This document shows positions 54,830 to 63,525 of a stretch of 64,000 nt of DNA, piece after piece (within the stretch, counting starts at the first letter, position 1; the number at the start of each line of letters is the position of its first letter). Source of the DNA: VXYL01 sp965243095 (GTDB lineage: Bacteria > Pseudomonadota > Gammaproteobacteria > Pseudomonadales > Azotimanducaceae); assembly GCA_965243095.1 (NCBI GenBank), contig OZ251530.1:4216001-4280000 (forward strand), given 5' to 3'. The position numbers and the translations under genes were made by a program. Under the pieces are notes generated by a model. That model had not been told where the DNA came from. It did no database searches and worked only from the letters and a program-made list of their open reading frames with translations.

Positions 54830-55765
54830 ATGGCCTACAACAACATCCTCTACGACACCGACGACCGCCTGGCGTTCGTGACGCTGAACCGGCCGGAGAA
54901 GCTGAACGCGCTCAGCCACGCGCTGCGCGGCGAGGTGTACGACGCGCTGAAGACGGCGGAGGCGGACCCGGCCGTCGGCGTCATCGTCCTCAAGGCCGCC
55001 GGCCGCGCCTTCTCCGCCGGCTACGACCTCGCGCCCAACCCGGACGAGCGGAGCGACCACGTGAACCCGCTCTCGCGCATGCCGGATACCGGCTCGACGC
55101 ATCCGCAACACTACGACTGGTCGCGCCACGCCTTGATGGGCCACTGGTTCATCTGGGAGCTGGCCAAGCCGGTGATCGCCCAGGTGCATGGCTGGTGCCT
55201 GGCCGGCGCCACCGAGCTCACGTCCATGTGCGACATGCGCATGGTGGCGAACGACGCCCGCATCGGCTACCCGCCGGTGCGCGCCATGGGCACGATGGAC
55301 ATGATGTGGGCGCCGTGGCTGCTGAAACCGGGCAAGGCGCGGGCGTTCGCCTACAGCGGCGACTGGTTCAGCGGCGAGGAGATGGAGGACTTCGGCTGGG
55401 CCACCTTCGCCAAGCCGAAGGAGGACCTGGAGGAGTTCACCACCCGCTACGCCCGGCGCCTCGGCCACATCGACAACGACCAGCTCAACTACAACAAGCG
55501 CGCGGTGAACCGCCAATACGAGATCATGGGCATCCGCACCGGCCTGATGTCCGGCACGGACGTGGAGGCGATGTCCAAGCACCGCCCCGCGGCCGGCGAG
55601 TTCGGCCGCCGGGCGCGCGAGGACGGCCTGAAGGCCGCGCTGGAGTGGCGCGACGGCCCGTTCGGCGACTTCCGCGGCGAATACGCCTCGGCGCCCAAAA
55701 GCCGCCCGCTGGCGGGTTCTGGCAGCGCCGGCGGCAAACCGGGGGACGCGGATTACTCGCGGTAG
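54830..55765 (+). CDS. enoyl-CoA hydratase/isomerase family protein
   Basis: 311-aa crotonase-fold protein. FVTLNRPEKLNALSHALRGE (~15-34) and KAAGRAFSAGYDLAPNPDER (oxyanion hole, ~55) are followed by QVHGWCLAGATELTSMCDMR (~120) and ARIGYPPVRAMGTMDMMWAP. It would hydrate or isomerise a CoA thioester. GGGAGGG before ATG 54830 is a good ribosome site. The C-terminus has a long Gly/Ser-rich tail. Confidence 0.9.
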   Translation: MAYNNILYDTDDRLAFVTLNRPEKLNALSHALRGEVYDALKTAEADPAVGVIVLKAAGRAFSAGYDLAPNPDERSDHVNPLSRMPDTGSTHPQHYDWSRHALMGHWFIWELAKPVIAQVHGWCLAGATELTSMCDMRMVANDARIGYPPVRAMGTMDMMWAPWLLKPGKARAFAYSGDWFSGEEMEDFGWATFAKPKEDLEEFTTRYARRLGHIDNDQLNYNKRAVNRQYEIMGIRTGLMSGTDVEAMSKHRPAAGEFGRRAREDGLKAALEWRDGPFGDFRGEYASAPKSRPLAGSGSAGGKPGDADYSR

Positions 55766-55768
55766 CCC

Positions 55769-56623
55769 GTGGCGACGCCCGCGCCGGTGATGCGGCGCGG
55801 GCATCCCGCCGCGCTTCCGTTCGTGAAGTGGGCGGGTGGCAAGCGGTCGCTCATCCCCGCGCTGGCCAAGCACTTTCCCGACGCCGTCGCGACCTATTGG
55901 GAGCCGTTCGTCGGCGGCGGGGCGGTGTTCTTCGCTTTCGCGGACCGCATGGAACGCGCCGTTCTTTCGGACACCAACGCGGAATTGGTAACCACCTACC
56001 AAGTGGTCAAAACGGATGTGGAGACGCTCATCGAGCGCCTGCGCGAGCATGAGCGCAAGCACGGGGCGCGCAACGGCAAACAGTACGCGGACGGCGCGAC
56101 GTATTACCAGCGCGTAAGGGCCGAAGCCCCGACCGACCCCGTGGAAGTGGCCGCACGGTTCATCTACCTCAACAAGACCTGCTTCAATGGCCTCTACCGC
56201 GTCAACAGGAACGGCCGGTTCAACGTGCCCGAAGGCAGCTACGCCCACCCGACCATCTGCAACGCCGACCAGTTGGGGTTGGCGCACAAGGCGTTGGCGA
56301 AGGCCACCATCCAGCTAGGCGACTTTTCCCGTGTGGTCGCCCCCGACAAGGGCGACGTGATCTACTGCGACCCACCCTACGACGGCTGTTTCACCAGCTA
56401 CCAGCCAGACGGCTTCCCCGCGGATTCGCAGGCGAGGCTGCGGGACGTGGCGAAGGCATGGGCCGCCAAGGGCGCGACCGTGGTGTTGAGCAACGCCGAC
56501 ACCGCCGCCATGCGAGCGCTGTACGCGGGTTGGCGAATCCACAACACACATTCACCGCGCCACATCAACTCCAACGGCCACGGCCGCGGCGCAACGCCGG
56601 AGTTGATCATCACTGACGGCTAG
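55769..56623 (+). CDS. DNA adenine methyltransferase, Dam family
   Basis: 284-aa N6-adenine methylase. Motif I-like PFVKWAGGKRSLIPAL (~17-32) and EPFVGGGAVFFAF (~44) bind AdoMet; FIYLNKTCFNGLYRVNRNGR is diagnostic for the D12/Dam class; the catalytic motif is IYCDPPYDG (~196). It could be an orphan or part of a type II system, but no restriction endonuclease gene is evident beside it. GTG 55769 follows the enoyl-CoA hydratase stop by 3 bp. It is convergent with the cytosine methylase gene. Confidence 0.9.
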   Translation: MATPAPVMRRGHPAALPFVKWAGGKRSLIPALAKHFPDAVATYWEPFVGGGAVFFAFADRMERAVLSDTNAELVTTYQVVKTDVETLIERLREHERKHGARNGKQYADGATYYQRVRAEAPTDPVEVAARFIYLNKTCFNGLYRVNRNGRFNVPEGSYAHPTICNADQLGLAHKALAKATIQLGDFSRVVAPDKGDVIYCDPPYDGCFTSYQPDGFPADSQARLRDVAKAWAAKGATVVLSNADTAAMRALYAGWRIHNTHSPRHINSNGHGRGATPELIITDG

Positions 56624-56644
56624 CGCCGACGGTTGATTGGCGAG

Positions 56645-57830
56645 TCAGAAGTAAGCGCGGGTGATGCACTCGGCCAGAACCGCGGCCAACACGGGCGGAA
56701 CAGCATTGCCCACCTGCGTAAACTGTCGGGCGGTTGAACCAGTGAAACGGTAGTCGTCTGGGAAGGTCTGTAGCCGCGCGCACTCCCGCACACTCAGCGT
56801 TCGAGGTATCTCTGGGTGCAAATGCGACCGCCCTCCGCCTTTTGTGCCTCCGGCGATGACGGTCTTGGAAGGTCGGGTTGGGTTCAGACGATCAACCCGA
56901 CCCAGGTGGTCTCTTTCGCCATAGCCCAGTCGCATGTACCGTCTTACGGACCGCACTTTGTGGTTCCGTGTTTCGTGGTTGTGAGCGCACCTTTTCACGC
57001 GCTTGGTCAAAACGCTGCCCGCTCCGGCAGGCTGCCGTCGTCGCGCCATCGCAAACGCTCCCGGCACGCGCGACCCTATGACGATCATCCTGCGTCGACG
57101 CTGAGGAACGCCGTAGTCGGCAGCGTCGTACACAGCGGGATCGGTAATCGAGTAGCCACATTGCTGCAGTCGGTCGATGGCAGCGGCTAGCTGCTGCCCG
57201 CCATCTATATCCCGAAGGCCCGGCACGTTCTCTATTACAAACACCGCCGGCTTGAACTCGGCGACGAGATCCACGAAATCGAAGATCAGAGAGCCATTCC
57301 CTTCATGCTTGAATCCCACCCTCTTGAAGTTGGGGCCCGTCTTGGCAAACCGCTGATTCGAAGCGATCGAGAAAGGCTGACATGGTGGGCCGCCAATGAA
57401 GACGCCCTCAAATGGCACGTTCACCAGCGGCCTAAGCGTCGCGCAGACACTGTCAATATCCGACACGTCTCCGCTGTGCAACGGGGGGCCGAAAAACCTT
57501 CCAGTCCGGTCGGTTGAGGCGCAAGGTGTTGCAAAACGTCTCGGAAATCTCGAACGAAGCCCGGTGCTCGAAGCCGACGGCCTCAAAGCCCAGGTCCATG
57601 CCCCCGCAACCCGTGAAGAAGCTGACGATCGGAATGCCACCCGCCGCCTTTCGGAACGAGGACACTTGGGCGGGCGGGCCACCCTTCCACTTGCAGGTTT
57701 TGCTGTTCTCGTAAACCAGGTCGTCTATCGACAGCCCGGCGAGCGCAAGCGCGTCGCCCACGCCGGCGTCAGGGCCTGCCGCGTCGAACAGGCGAATCTG
57801 ATTCGAGAACGACATGCTTGCCGTTGCCAT
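56645..57830 (-). pseudogene. DNA cytosine-5 methyltransferase with a single frameshift
   Basis: The N-terminal part reads IVSFFTGCGGMDLGFEAVGF (motif I) in one frame. The rest is in another: GVFIGGPPCQPFSIASNQRF (motif IV, catalytic Cys), AVFVIENVPGLRD (motif VI), VYDAADYGVPQRRRRMIVIG (VIII) and FTQVGNAVPPVLAAVLAECI (X). Read-through needs one base less in the A5 run at 57492-57496. All motifs are otherwise intact, so this is a very recent mutation, a phase-variation tract or a sequencing error. The ATG at 57830 overlaps the vapC stop (TGATG). Confidence 0.85.
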
Positions 57831-58303
57831 CACGCGCTCTCCCTGTCGCGAGCCGCCATGTTGTGTTCGCGCTTGGCGTCGCTGTACACCTTCCTTGCTT
57901 CTCGCCCAAACGGGTTAAAGGTCGGGCTGCCCAAGGCCAGAAAGTCACGCCGGTTTCTCGTCGCCACGATCAGTCCATGCACGTTGGCGGTGGCGGCGAT
58001 CGTCGCGTCCACAATCAAGGTGTTGGACTTGCCGTGCTTGAGGCGCGCCCACTCTCGAAACGCCCGGACATCCATCGGCAACACTTGGTGAGTGGCAATC
58101 ACATTCGCCAACCAAGCGCTCAGCTCGGCCGCCTGCTCCCGGTTCCGAGCCCGGATCATCTCAATGCCTGCCTGAATCTCTCCTACCGTGACCGCGGAGA
58201 CAAACAACTGATCTTCGGCAAAGCCTTCGACCCAATGAACCACATCTGGATTCGGCCGCGGGCGGCGGAGCTCGGATACGACATTGGTGTCCAACAGGTA
58301 CAT
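57830..58303 (-). CDS. vapC: PIN-domain toxin, VapC family (second locus)
   Basis: 157-aa PIN-domain ribonuclease. MYLLDTNVVSELRRPRPNPD has the first Asp, VSAVTVGEIQAGIEMIRARN the conserved Glu, and NTLIVDATIAATANVHGLIV with ATRNRRDF the last acidic residues. ATG 58303 is chosen; the frame upstream overlaps the antitoxin gene. The stop overlaps the start of the cytosine methylase gene, so all three genes are cotranscribed. Confidence 0.9.
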   Translation of the reverse strand: MYLLDTNVVSELRRPRPNPDVVHWVEGFAEDQLFVSAVTVGEIQAGIEMIRARNREQAAELSAWLANVIATHQVLPMDVRAFREWARLKHGKSNTLIVDATIAATANVHGLIVATRNRRDFLALGSPTFNPFGREARKVYSDAKREHNMAARDRESA

Positions 58304-58307
58304 CCCG

Positions 58308-58568
58308 CTACTCGAAGGTCGGCGGGGGCCGGAGCGAGTGGGTCTCGCGGGCGGAAGCGAGCGCTTCGGTTCGCGCCCCGGGGGCGAGCAACAGGCTCTT
58401 GAGGCTGGGCTTGGCGATTTTCTCCAAGCGTCGCCACTCCTCAATCGGGACAAGAACGGCTGCTTGAACCCCCCGCTTGGTGACGATCTGCGGCCCTTCC
58501 GCCATGCTGGCGGAAAGGAACTCGCTGAAGCGGGCCTTAGCCTCTTGAACTTGCCAAACTCTGCTCAT
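58308..58568 (-). CDS. Phd/YefM-type antitoxin (second locus)
   Basis: 86-aa antitoxin: MSRVWQVQEAKARFSEFLSA, PQIVTKRGVQAAVLVPIEEW, and an acidic/basic C-terminal tail that should bind VapC. GGAG eight bases upstream supports ATG 58568. It is 4 bp ahead of vapC and unrelated in sequence to the triple array at 29981-30955. Confidence 0.88.
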   Translation of the reverse strand: MSRVWQVQEAKARFSEFLSASMAEGPQIVTKRGVQAAVLVPIEEWRRLEKIAKPSLKSLLLAPGARTEALASARETHSLRPPPTFE

Positions 58569-58656
58569 GGCGGGTTCTCCTACACGAATCAGACCATGTA
58601 TATGACTATTTTGGCAGGATTGCAACTGCCACTGCGGATGGTGCGCAAGGTGGCGC

Positions 58657-60009
58657 CTACTGCCCATACGCCTGCGCCGGCAGCCAGGTCGCCAAACCGT
58701 CCCAGTGGAAGAGGATGGCGAGGCCGATGAGTTGCAGCACGATGAAGGGTGCCACGCCGCGGTAGATCACCGGTAGGTCCACGTTCGCCGGCGCGATGCC
58801 GCGCAGGTAGAACAACGCGCCGCCGACGGGTGGCGTGAGGAAGCTGGTTTGCAGGCACACGGCGAACATCACCGTGAACCACACCGGGTCGAAGTCGAGC
58901 GCCGCCACCACGGGCGCCACCAGCGGCAGAATGATGAGCGTCAGCTCCAGCCAATCCAGGAAGAAGCCGAGCAGGAACGTGGCGATGAGGATGCACACGA
59001 TGATGCCGGCCGGGCCGAACGGCAGCCCGAGCAGCGCGCCGGCGATCAGCTCGTCGCCGCCCAGCCCGCGCAGCACCAGCGTGAAGCACACCGCGCCGAG
59101 AATCGCCGCGAAGATGAACGCGGTGGTGCGCGAGGTCTCCTCCACCACCTCGGCCATCACCTTGCGGTTCAGCGAACGCTTGGCGAGGGCCAGCAGCAAC
59201 GCCCCGGCGGCGCCGACGCCGGCCGCTTCGGTGGGCGTGGCCAAGCCGAAGAAGATGCTGCCGAGCACGGCCAGAATGAGCAACCCCGCAGGCACAACGG
59301 CGAGGAACAGCCGCCAGGCCGCCGGCAAGTCCATCGGTTCCACCCGCGCCGCCGGCGCTTGCGCGGGCCGCAGCCAACCCACGCCCAGCAAGTACGCAAT
59401 GTAAAGCCCGCCGAGCAGAACGCCCGGGAACAACGCGCCCAGGAACAGATCGCCCACGCTCATGGACATCCGATCCGCCATCACCACCAGCATGATGCTC
59501 GGCGGAATCAGAATGCCCAGCGTTCCCACCGCGCACACCGTGCCGGAAGCCAAGCGGCTGTCGTAGCCGTGTTGCAGCATCGCCGGCAGCCCGAGCAGGC
59601 CCAGCAACACCACCGACGCGCCGATGATGCCGGTGGAGGCGGCGAGCAGCACGCCGATCACCGTCACCGCGATGGCGAGGCCGCCGCGCACGCGGCCGAG
59701 CAGGCGCGCGAATCCGCCGAGCAAATCGCGGGCGATGCCGGCCCGGTCCAGCAACACCCCCATGAAGATGAACATGGGCAGCGCCACCATCACCCAGTTC
59801 TCCATCACGTCCCAGATGCGATCCACGGACATGGACGTGTAGAACCAATCGACGCTGGTGGGGATGCCGAAATCCACTTCCAAGACGATGGCGAGGATGG
59901 TGAACAACACGGCCAAACCGCCGAGAATCCACGCGATCGGGTAGCCGGTGAACACCAGCCCGATGAACGCCACGATCATCAGCAGCGCGAGGATCTCCGC
60001 GCCGGTCAT
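58657..60009 (-). CDS. dctM: TRAP transporter large permease, DctM family (set 2)
   Basis: 450-aa permease. Blocks: GLAIAVTVIGVLLAASTGII, GTLGILIPPSIMLVVMADRM, ATPTEAAGVGAAGALLLAL, and CLQTSFLTPPVGGALFYLRG. ATG 60009 is preceded by GGAGG and overlaps the dctQ stop. It forms the cation-coupled importer with the adjacent Q and P subunits, in the order P-Q-M. Confidence 0.94.
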   Translation of the reverse strand: MTGAEILALLMIVAFIGLVFTGYPIAWILGGLAVLFTILAIVLEVDFGIPTSVDWFYTSMSVDRIWDVMENWVMVALPMFIFMGVLLDRAGIARDLLGGFARLLGRVRGGLAIAVTVIGVLLAASTGIIGASVVLLGLLGLPAMLQHGYDSRLASGTVCAVGTLGILIPPSIMLVVMADRMSMSVGDLFLGALFPGVLLGGLYIAYLLGVGWLRPAQAPAARVEPMDLPAAWRLFLAVVPAGLLILAVLGSIFFGLATPTEAAGVGAAGALLLALAKRSLNRKVMAEVVEETSRTTAFIFAAILGAVCFTLVLRGLGGDELIAGALLGLPFGPAGIIVCILIATFLLGFFLDWLELTLIILPLVAPVVAALDFDPVWFTVMFAVCLQTSFLTPPVGGALFYLRGIAPANVDLPVIYRGVAPFIVLQLIGLAILFHWDGLATWLPAQAYGQ

Positions 60010-60584
60010 GGCGCCTCCTCCGGCTTCGCGGCCAAGTACGCCCACATGCGGCTGAGCCGCGACAACACGGCCACCAGCAACAGCAAGAACGCCCCCGGCA
60101 GCACGCCCTTCAACAGCCAGCGCAGCGGCAAACCACCCGGCGAGGCGGAAATCTCCGAAGCCGCCCAGCTATGCGCCACGAAACTCCAACTGAAAACCAG
60201 CACCGCGACGATGAACGGCAGCAGGAACAGCAGCGTGCCGTAGAACTCGATCCACACCTGCACGCGCGGCCGCAGCCGGTTGGAGATGAGATCGATGCGA
60301 ATGTGCGCGTCCACCCGATAGGCGTAGGCGATGGCCAGCATGAACGCCACGGCGTTGATGTGCCATTGCAGTTCCTCCAGCTCGATGCGCCCCTCTTGAA
60401 ACAGGTAGCGCAGCGTCACGTTGACGATGATGACGGCGAGCAGCGCCACCCACAGCCAACTGGCCCAGCGGCCGATCAGCGCGAGGGCGCGGTCGGCAAC
60501 GCGGGAGAAGCGCGTCGCCGGCATCTCCACCGGAAACGTGGCGCTTGGCGCCGCCGCTTGGGCGGCGTCGACCGCGTCCGTCAA
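60006..60584 (-). CDS. dctQ: TRAP transporter small permease, DctQ family (set 2)
   Basis: 192-aa protein with four helices (WLWVALLAVIIVNVTLRYLF; HINAVAFMLAIAYAYRVDAH). TTG 60584 overlaps the dctP stop (TTGA), the same arrangement seen at hsdR of system 1; ATG 60524 is the alternative start, giving 172 residues. Confidence 0.9.
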   Translation of the reverse strand: MTDAVDAAQAAAPSATFPVEMPATRFSRVADRALALIGRWASWLWVALLAVIIVNVTLRYLFQEGRIELEELQWHINAVAFMLAIAYAYRVDAHIRIDLISNRLRPRVQVWIEFYGTLLFLLPFIVAVLVFSWSFVAHSWAASEISASPGGLPLRWLLKGVLPGAFLLLLVAVLSRLSRMWAYLAAKPEEAP

Positions 60585-61735
60585 GGCGCGGGTTCCGGTT
60601 GGGATTGCGCCGCGGCGGGGTCTTGAGAGAGGAAGTCCTTGGAGAGATAGGCCAAGCGCCGCCAGTGTTGATAGGTGCGTTGGTACGCCCGCTGCGACTC
60701 GATCACCGCCCGAAAGTCCGCGTCCGCCGCGGCCTGCTCGTCCAACACCTCGTCGGTGGTGGCCTTGAGCACTTGCAACAACTCCGCCGGCAGGTAGTTC
60801 GCCACCACGCCGATCTCCTCGAATTGCGCCACCACCGGCCCTTGCAACGACTCGGTCAATCCCAAACTGCGCGCCACGGAACCGAGGCAGGTGGCGTCGA
60901 TGAGCGCCCGGTCCGCCGCGGCGGTGCCCTGCCAAACGTCCAGATTGACCACGAAGTGCGTGGCGCTGAACGGCTGGTGCCAGCCCGGATAGTGGTTGTA
61001 TTTGGCGATGCGGTTGAAGCCGAGCGCCTGATCGGTGATCGGCTGCGAGTACTCGGTGGCGTCGATCACACCGGTTTCCAGCGCTTGGAAGATCTCCGGC
61101 GCCGGCAGCATGGTCACCGATGCGCCCACGCGGTCCATCACTTCGCCGCCGAGGCCGGCGAAGCGGATCTTGAGGCCTTGCAGATCCTCCGTCGAGCGCA
61201 CCGGCTTGCGGAACCAACCGGCCGTCTCCGGCCCGGAGATGCCGCAGAACACCGGCCGAATATTGTGCTTCGCGTAGATGCCCTCGGCCAATGCCTTGCC
61301 ACCGCCGAAGTGCCACCAGCCGATGTAGGCCCACGGATCCAGCCCAAAGGGCGTGGCGCCGAACAAAGGCGACGCGGGGATCTTGCCTTGGTCGTAGCCG
61401 AGCCAAGTGAAACCGGCCTGCACCTTGCGGTCGCGCACCGCGTCGGTGATGGAAAACGCCGGCACGACCTCGCCCGGATCGTAGAGTTGCAGCGTCACCG
61501 CGCCGCGGCTGGCCGCCGCCAACGCCTCCGCCAGCCAAATCGGCGTTTCCCCGGAACCGGGCAAACTGCGCGGCGCGGAAAGCGGCACACGCCAGCGCAC
61601 CCGGGCCGGCGCGTCGCCCTCGGCGCGCTCGGCAACCGGAGCGACTGCCCCGCCCGGACGCACCGCCAAGCTCAGCAGCAAGCCGCCAACAAAGGCCACC
61701 AGCGCGAATACGGCCGTGGCCCGCTTGGAGAACAT
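60581..61735 (-). CDS. dctP: TRAP transporter substrate-binding protein, DctP family
   Basis: 384-aa extracytoplasmic receptor with a signal/anchor (TAVFALVAFVGGLLLSLAV). Typical DctP blocks are FGLDPWAYIGWWHFGGGKAL, LQGLKIRFAGLGGEVMDRVG, and EIFQALETGVIDATEYSQPI, with the conserved Arg at KIRF. It delivers the substrate to DctQM. GGGAG upstream of ATG 61735. The substrate class resembles large organic acids but is not assignable. Confidence 0.92.
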   Translation of the reverse strand: MFSKRATAVFALVAFVGGLLLSLAVRPGGAVAPVAERAEGDAPARVRWRVPLSAPRSLPGSGETPIWLAEALAAASRGAVTLQLYDPGEVVPAFSITDAVRDRKVQAGFTWLGYDQGKIPASPLFGATPFGLDPWAYIGWWHFGGGKALAEGIYAKHNIRPVFCGISGPETAGWFRKPVRSTEDLQGLKIRFAGLGGEVMDRVGASVTMLPAPEIFQALETGVIDATEYSQPITDQALGFNRIAKYNHYPGWHQPFSATHFVVNLDVWQGTAAADRALIDATCLGSVARSLGLTESLQGPVVAQFEEIGVVANYLPAELLQVLKATTDEVLDEQAAADADFRAVIESQRAYQRTYQHWRRLAYLSKDFLSQDPAAAQSQPEPAP

Positions 61736-61908
61736 AGCGGCTCCCTCGCTCCTCAATCTCGCCCGCAAGCATAGCCCACCCGCTGGCGCCGACAGCCGCG
61801 CACGAAATCCGCGTGACCGGCCCGGATACGTCGCCCATCCTGCCACGCGGGAGGGTTACCATGCGGGTTCATGTAACGGGTGCGCGGCCATCGCGGCCGG
61901 GAGGGTTC

Positions 61909-63516
61909 ATGGCCGACGACATCGTGGATGTGCTCATTGTCGGCGCCGGCGCGTCCGGGGCGGCGGTGGCGTGGAGTCTCGCCGAGACGCGCATGCGGAT
62001 CGTTTGCCTGGAGCAGGGCGGGTGGATGAATCCCGCGGAGTATCCGAGCACCGGGCGCGACTGGGAGATGGCCCCGGCGCGGGAGTTCCGCACCAGCCCG
62101 AATCTGCGCCGGCGCGCCGCCGACTACCCGGTGAACGACAGCGATTCGCCCATCGCCATCCTCAACTTCAACGCCGTCGGCGGCAGCACCATCCTCTATT
62201 CCGCCCACTTCCCGCGCTTCCACCCGTCGGACTTCCGCGTGCGAACGCTGGACGGCGTGGCGGACGATTGGCCCATCGACTACCACACGCTGGCGCCCTA
62301 CTTCGCGGAGAACGACAACAACGTGGGCGTCGCCGGCTTGGCCGGCGATCCGGCGCTGCCGCACCACGAGCCGCCGCTGCCGCCGGTGCCGCTCGGGCGG
62401 ATGGGCGAGGCGATGGGGCGCGGCTTCAACAAGCTCGGCTGGCACTGGTGGCCGTCCGACAGCGCCATCGCCACCCGCGAGCACAACGGCCGCGGGCGCT
62501 GCCTGAACCTCGGCCCGTGCAACACCGGCTGCGCCCAAGGCGCCAAGAGCAGCGCCGACATCACCTATTGGCCGATGGCGCTGCGCGCCGGCGTGGAACT
62601 GCGCCCGCACTGCCGCGTGCGCGAGATCACGGTGGACCAGCGCGACCGCGCCACCGGCGTGACGTACTTCGACAAGGACGACGTGGAACGGCACCAGCGC
62701 GCCGAAGTGGTGATCGTCGCCTGCAACGGCGTCGGCACGCCGCGCCTGCTGCTCAACTCGACTTCGGCGCGGTTCCCGCAGGGACTCGCCAACCGCTCCG
62801 GCTTGGTGGGCAAGAACCTCATGCTGCACCCGTGGGGGCACGTCAGCGGCGTTTTCGACGAGCCGCTGGAGTCGCACTTCGGGCCGCAGGGCTGCTGCAT
62901 CCTCAGCCAGGAGTTCTACGAAACGGATGCGCGGCGCGGCTTCGTGCGCGGCTACAACCTGCAGGTGACGCGCGGCTCCGGGCCGGCGGTGACGGGGCGC
63001 GTCGGCGTGGCGAGCGGTGGCATCCCGTGGGGCGCGGGGCACCACGAGGCGTTCGAGCGCGTGTACGACCGCACCGTGCATGTGGGCGTTTGCTGCGAGG
63101 ACCTGCCGGAGGAAGGCAACCGCGTCACCTTGGACGACGAGCAAACCGATGGCCACGGCATTCCCGCTCCGAAGATCACCTACCGCGTCAGCGACAACAG
63201 CCGGCGCATGTTGACGCACGGCTTGGACAAGGCCGCCGAAGCGCTGCGCGCCGCCGGCGCCGAGGATGTGCGCGCCTCCGCCGCGCCGGTGCGCCAAGCC
63301 GGCTGGCATTTGCTGGGCACGGCGCGCATGGGGACGAACCCGGAACGCTCGGTGGTGAACGAGTGGGGGCGCAGCCACGACGTGCGCAACCTGTTCGTGG
63401 TGGACGGCAGCGTGTTCGTCACCTCCGGCGGCGTCAACCCGACAACGACGATTCAAGCCGTGGCGCTCTACATCGCGGATTCCATGAAGAAGCGCCTGGC
63501 CAACCTGTTTGACTGA
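61909..63516 (+). CDS. GMC-family FAD oxidoreductase
   Basis: 535-aa flavoenzyme. The FAD-binding motif is DVLIVGAGASGAAVAWSL (~6), the ADP-binding region FNAVGGSTILYSAHFPRFHP (~88), a cysteine-rich loop GPCNTGCAQGAKSS, and the active-site end HLLGTARMGTNPERSVV, then FVVDGSVFVTSGGVNPTTTI. It oxidises an alcohol or sugar; partner context suggests a gluconate/sorbosone-type membrane dehydrogenase. I chose ATG 61909 (GGGAGGGTT just before it); ATG 61861 also has such a site. Confidence 0.9.
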   Translation: MADDIVDVLIVGAGASGAAVAWSLAETRMRIVCLEQGGWMNPAEYPSTGRDWEMAPAREFRTSPNLRRRAADYPVNDSDSPIAILNFNAVGGSTILYSAHFPRFHPSDFRVRTLDGVADDWPIDYHTLAPYFAENDNNVGVAGLAGDPALPHHEPPLPPVPLGRMGEAMGRGFNKLGWHWWPSDSAIATREHNGRGRCLNLGPCNTGCAQGAKSSADITYWPMALRAGVELRPHCRVREITVDQRDRATGVTYFDKDDVERHQRAEVVIVACNGVGTPRLLLNSTSARFPQGLANRSGLVGKNLMLHPWGHVSGVFDEPLESHFGPQGCCILSQEFYETDARRGFVRGYNLQVTRGSGPAVTGRVGVASGGIPWGAGHHEAFERVYDRTVHVGVCCEDLPEEGNRVTLDDEQTDGHGIPAPKITYRVSDNSRRMLTHGLDKAAEALRAAGAEDVRASAAPVRQAGWHLLGTARMGTNPERSVVNEWGRSHDVRNLFVVDGSVFVTSGGVNPTTTIQAVALYIADSMKKRLANLFD

Positions 63517-63525
63517 GCGCGCCCT

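Noticed and set aside
53684..56287. 867-codon minus-strand frame
   Set aside because: It lies antisense to the epoxide hydrolase, enoyl-CoA hydratase and part of the Dam gene; only its last ~38 codons resemble a protein.
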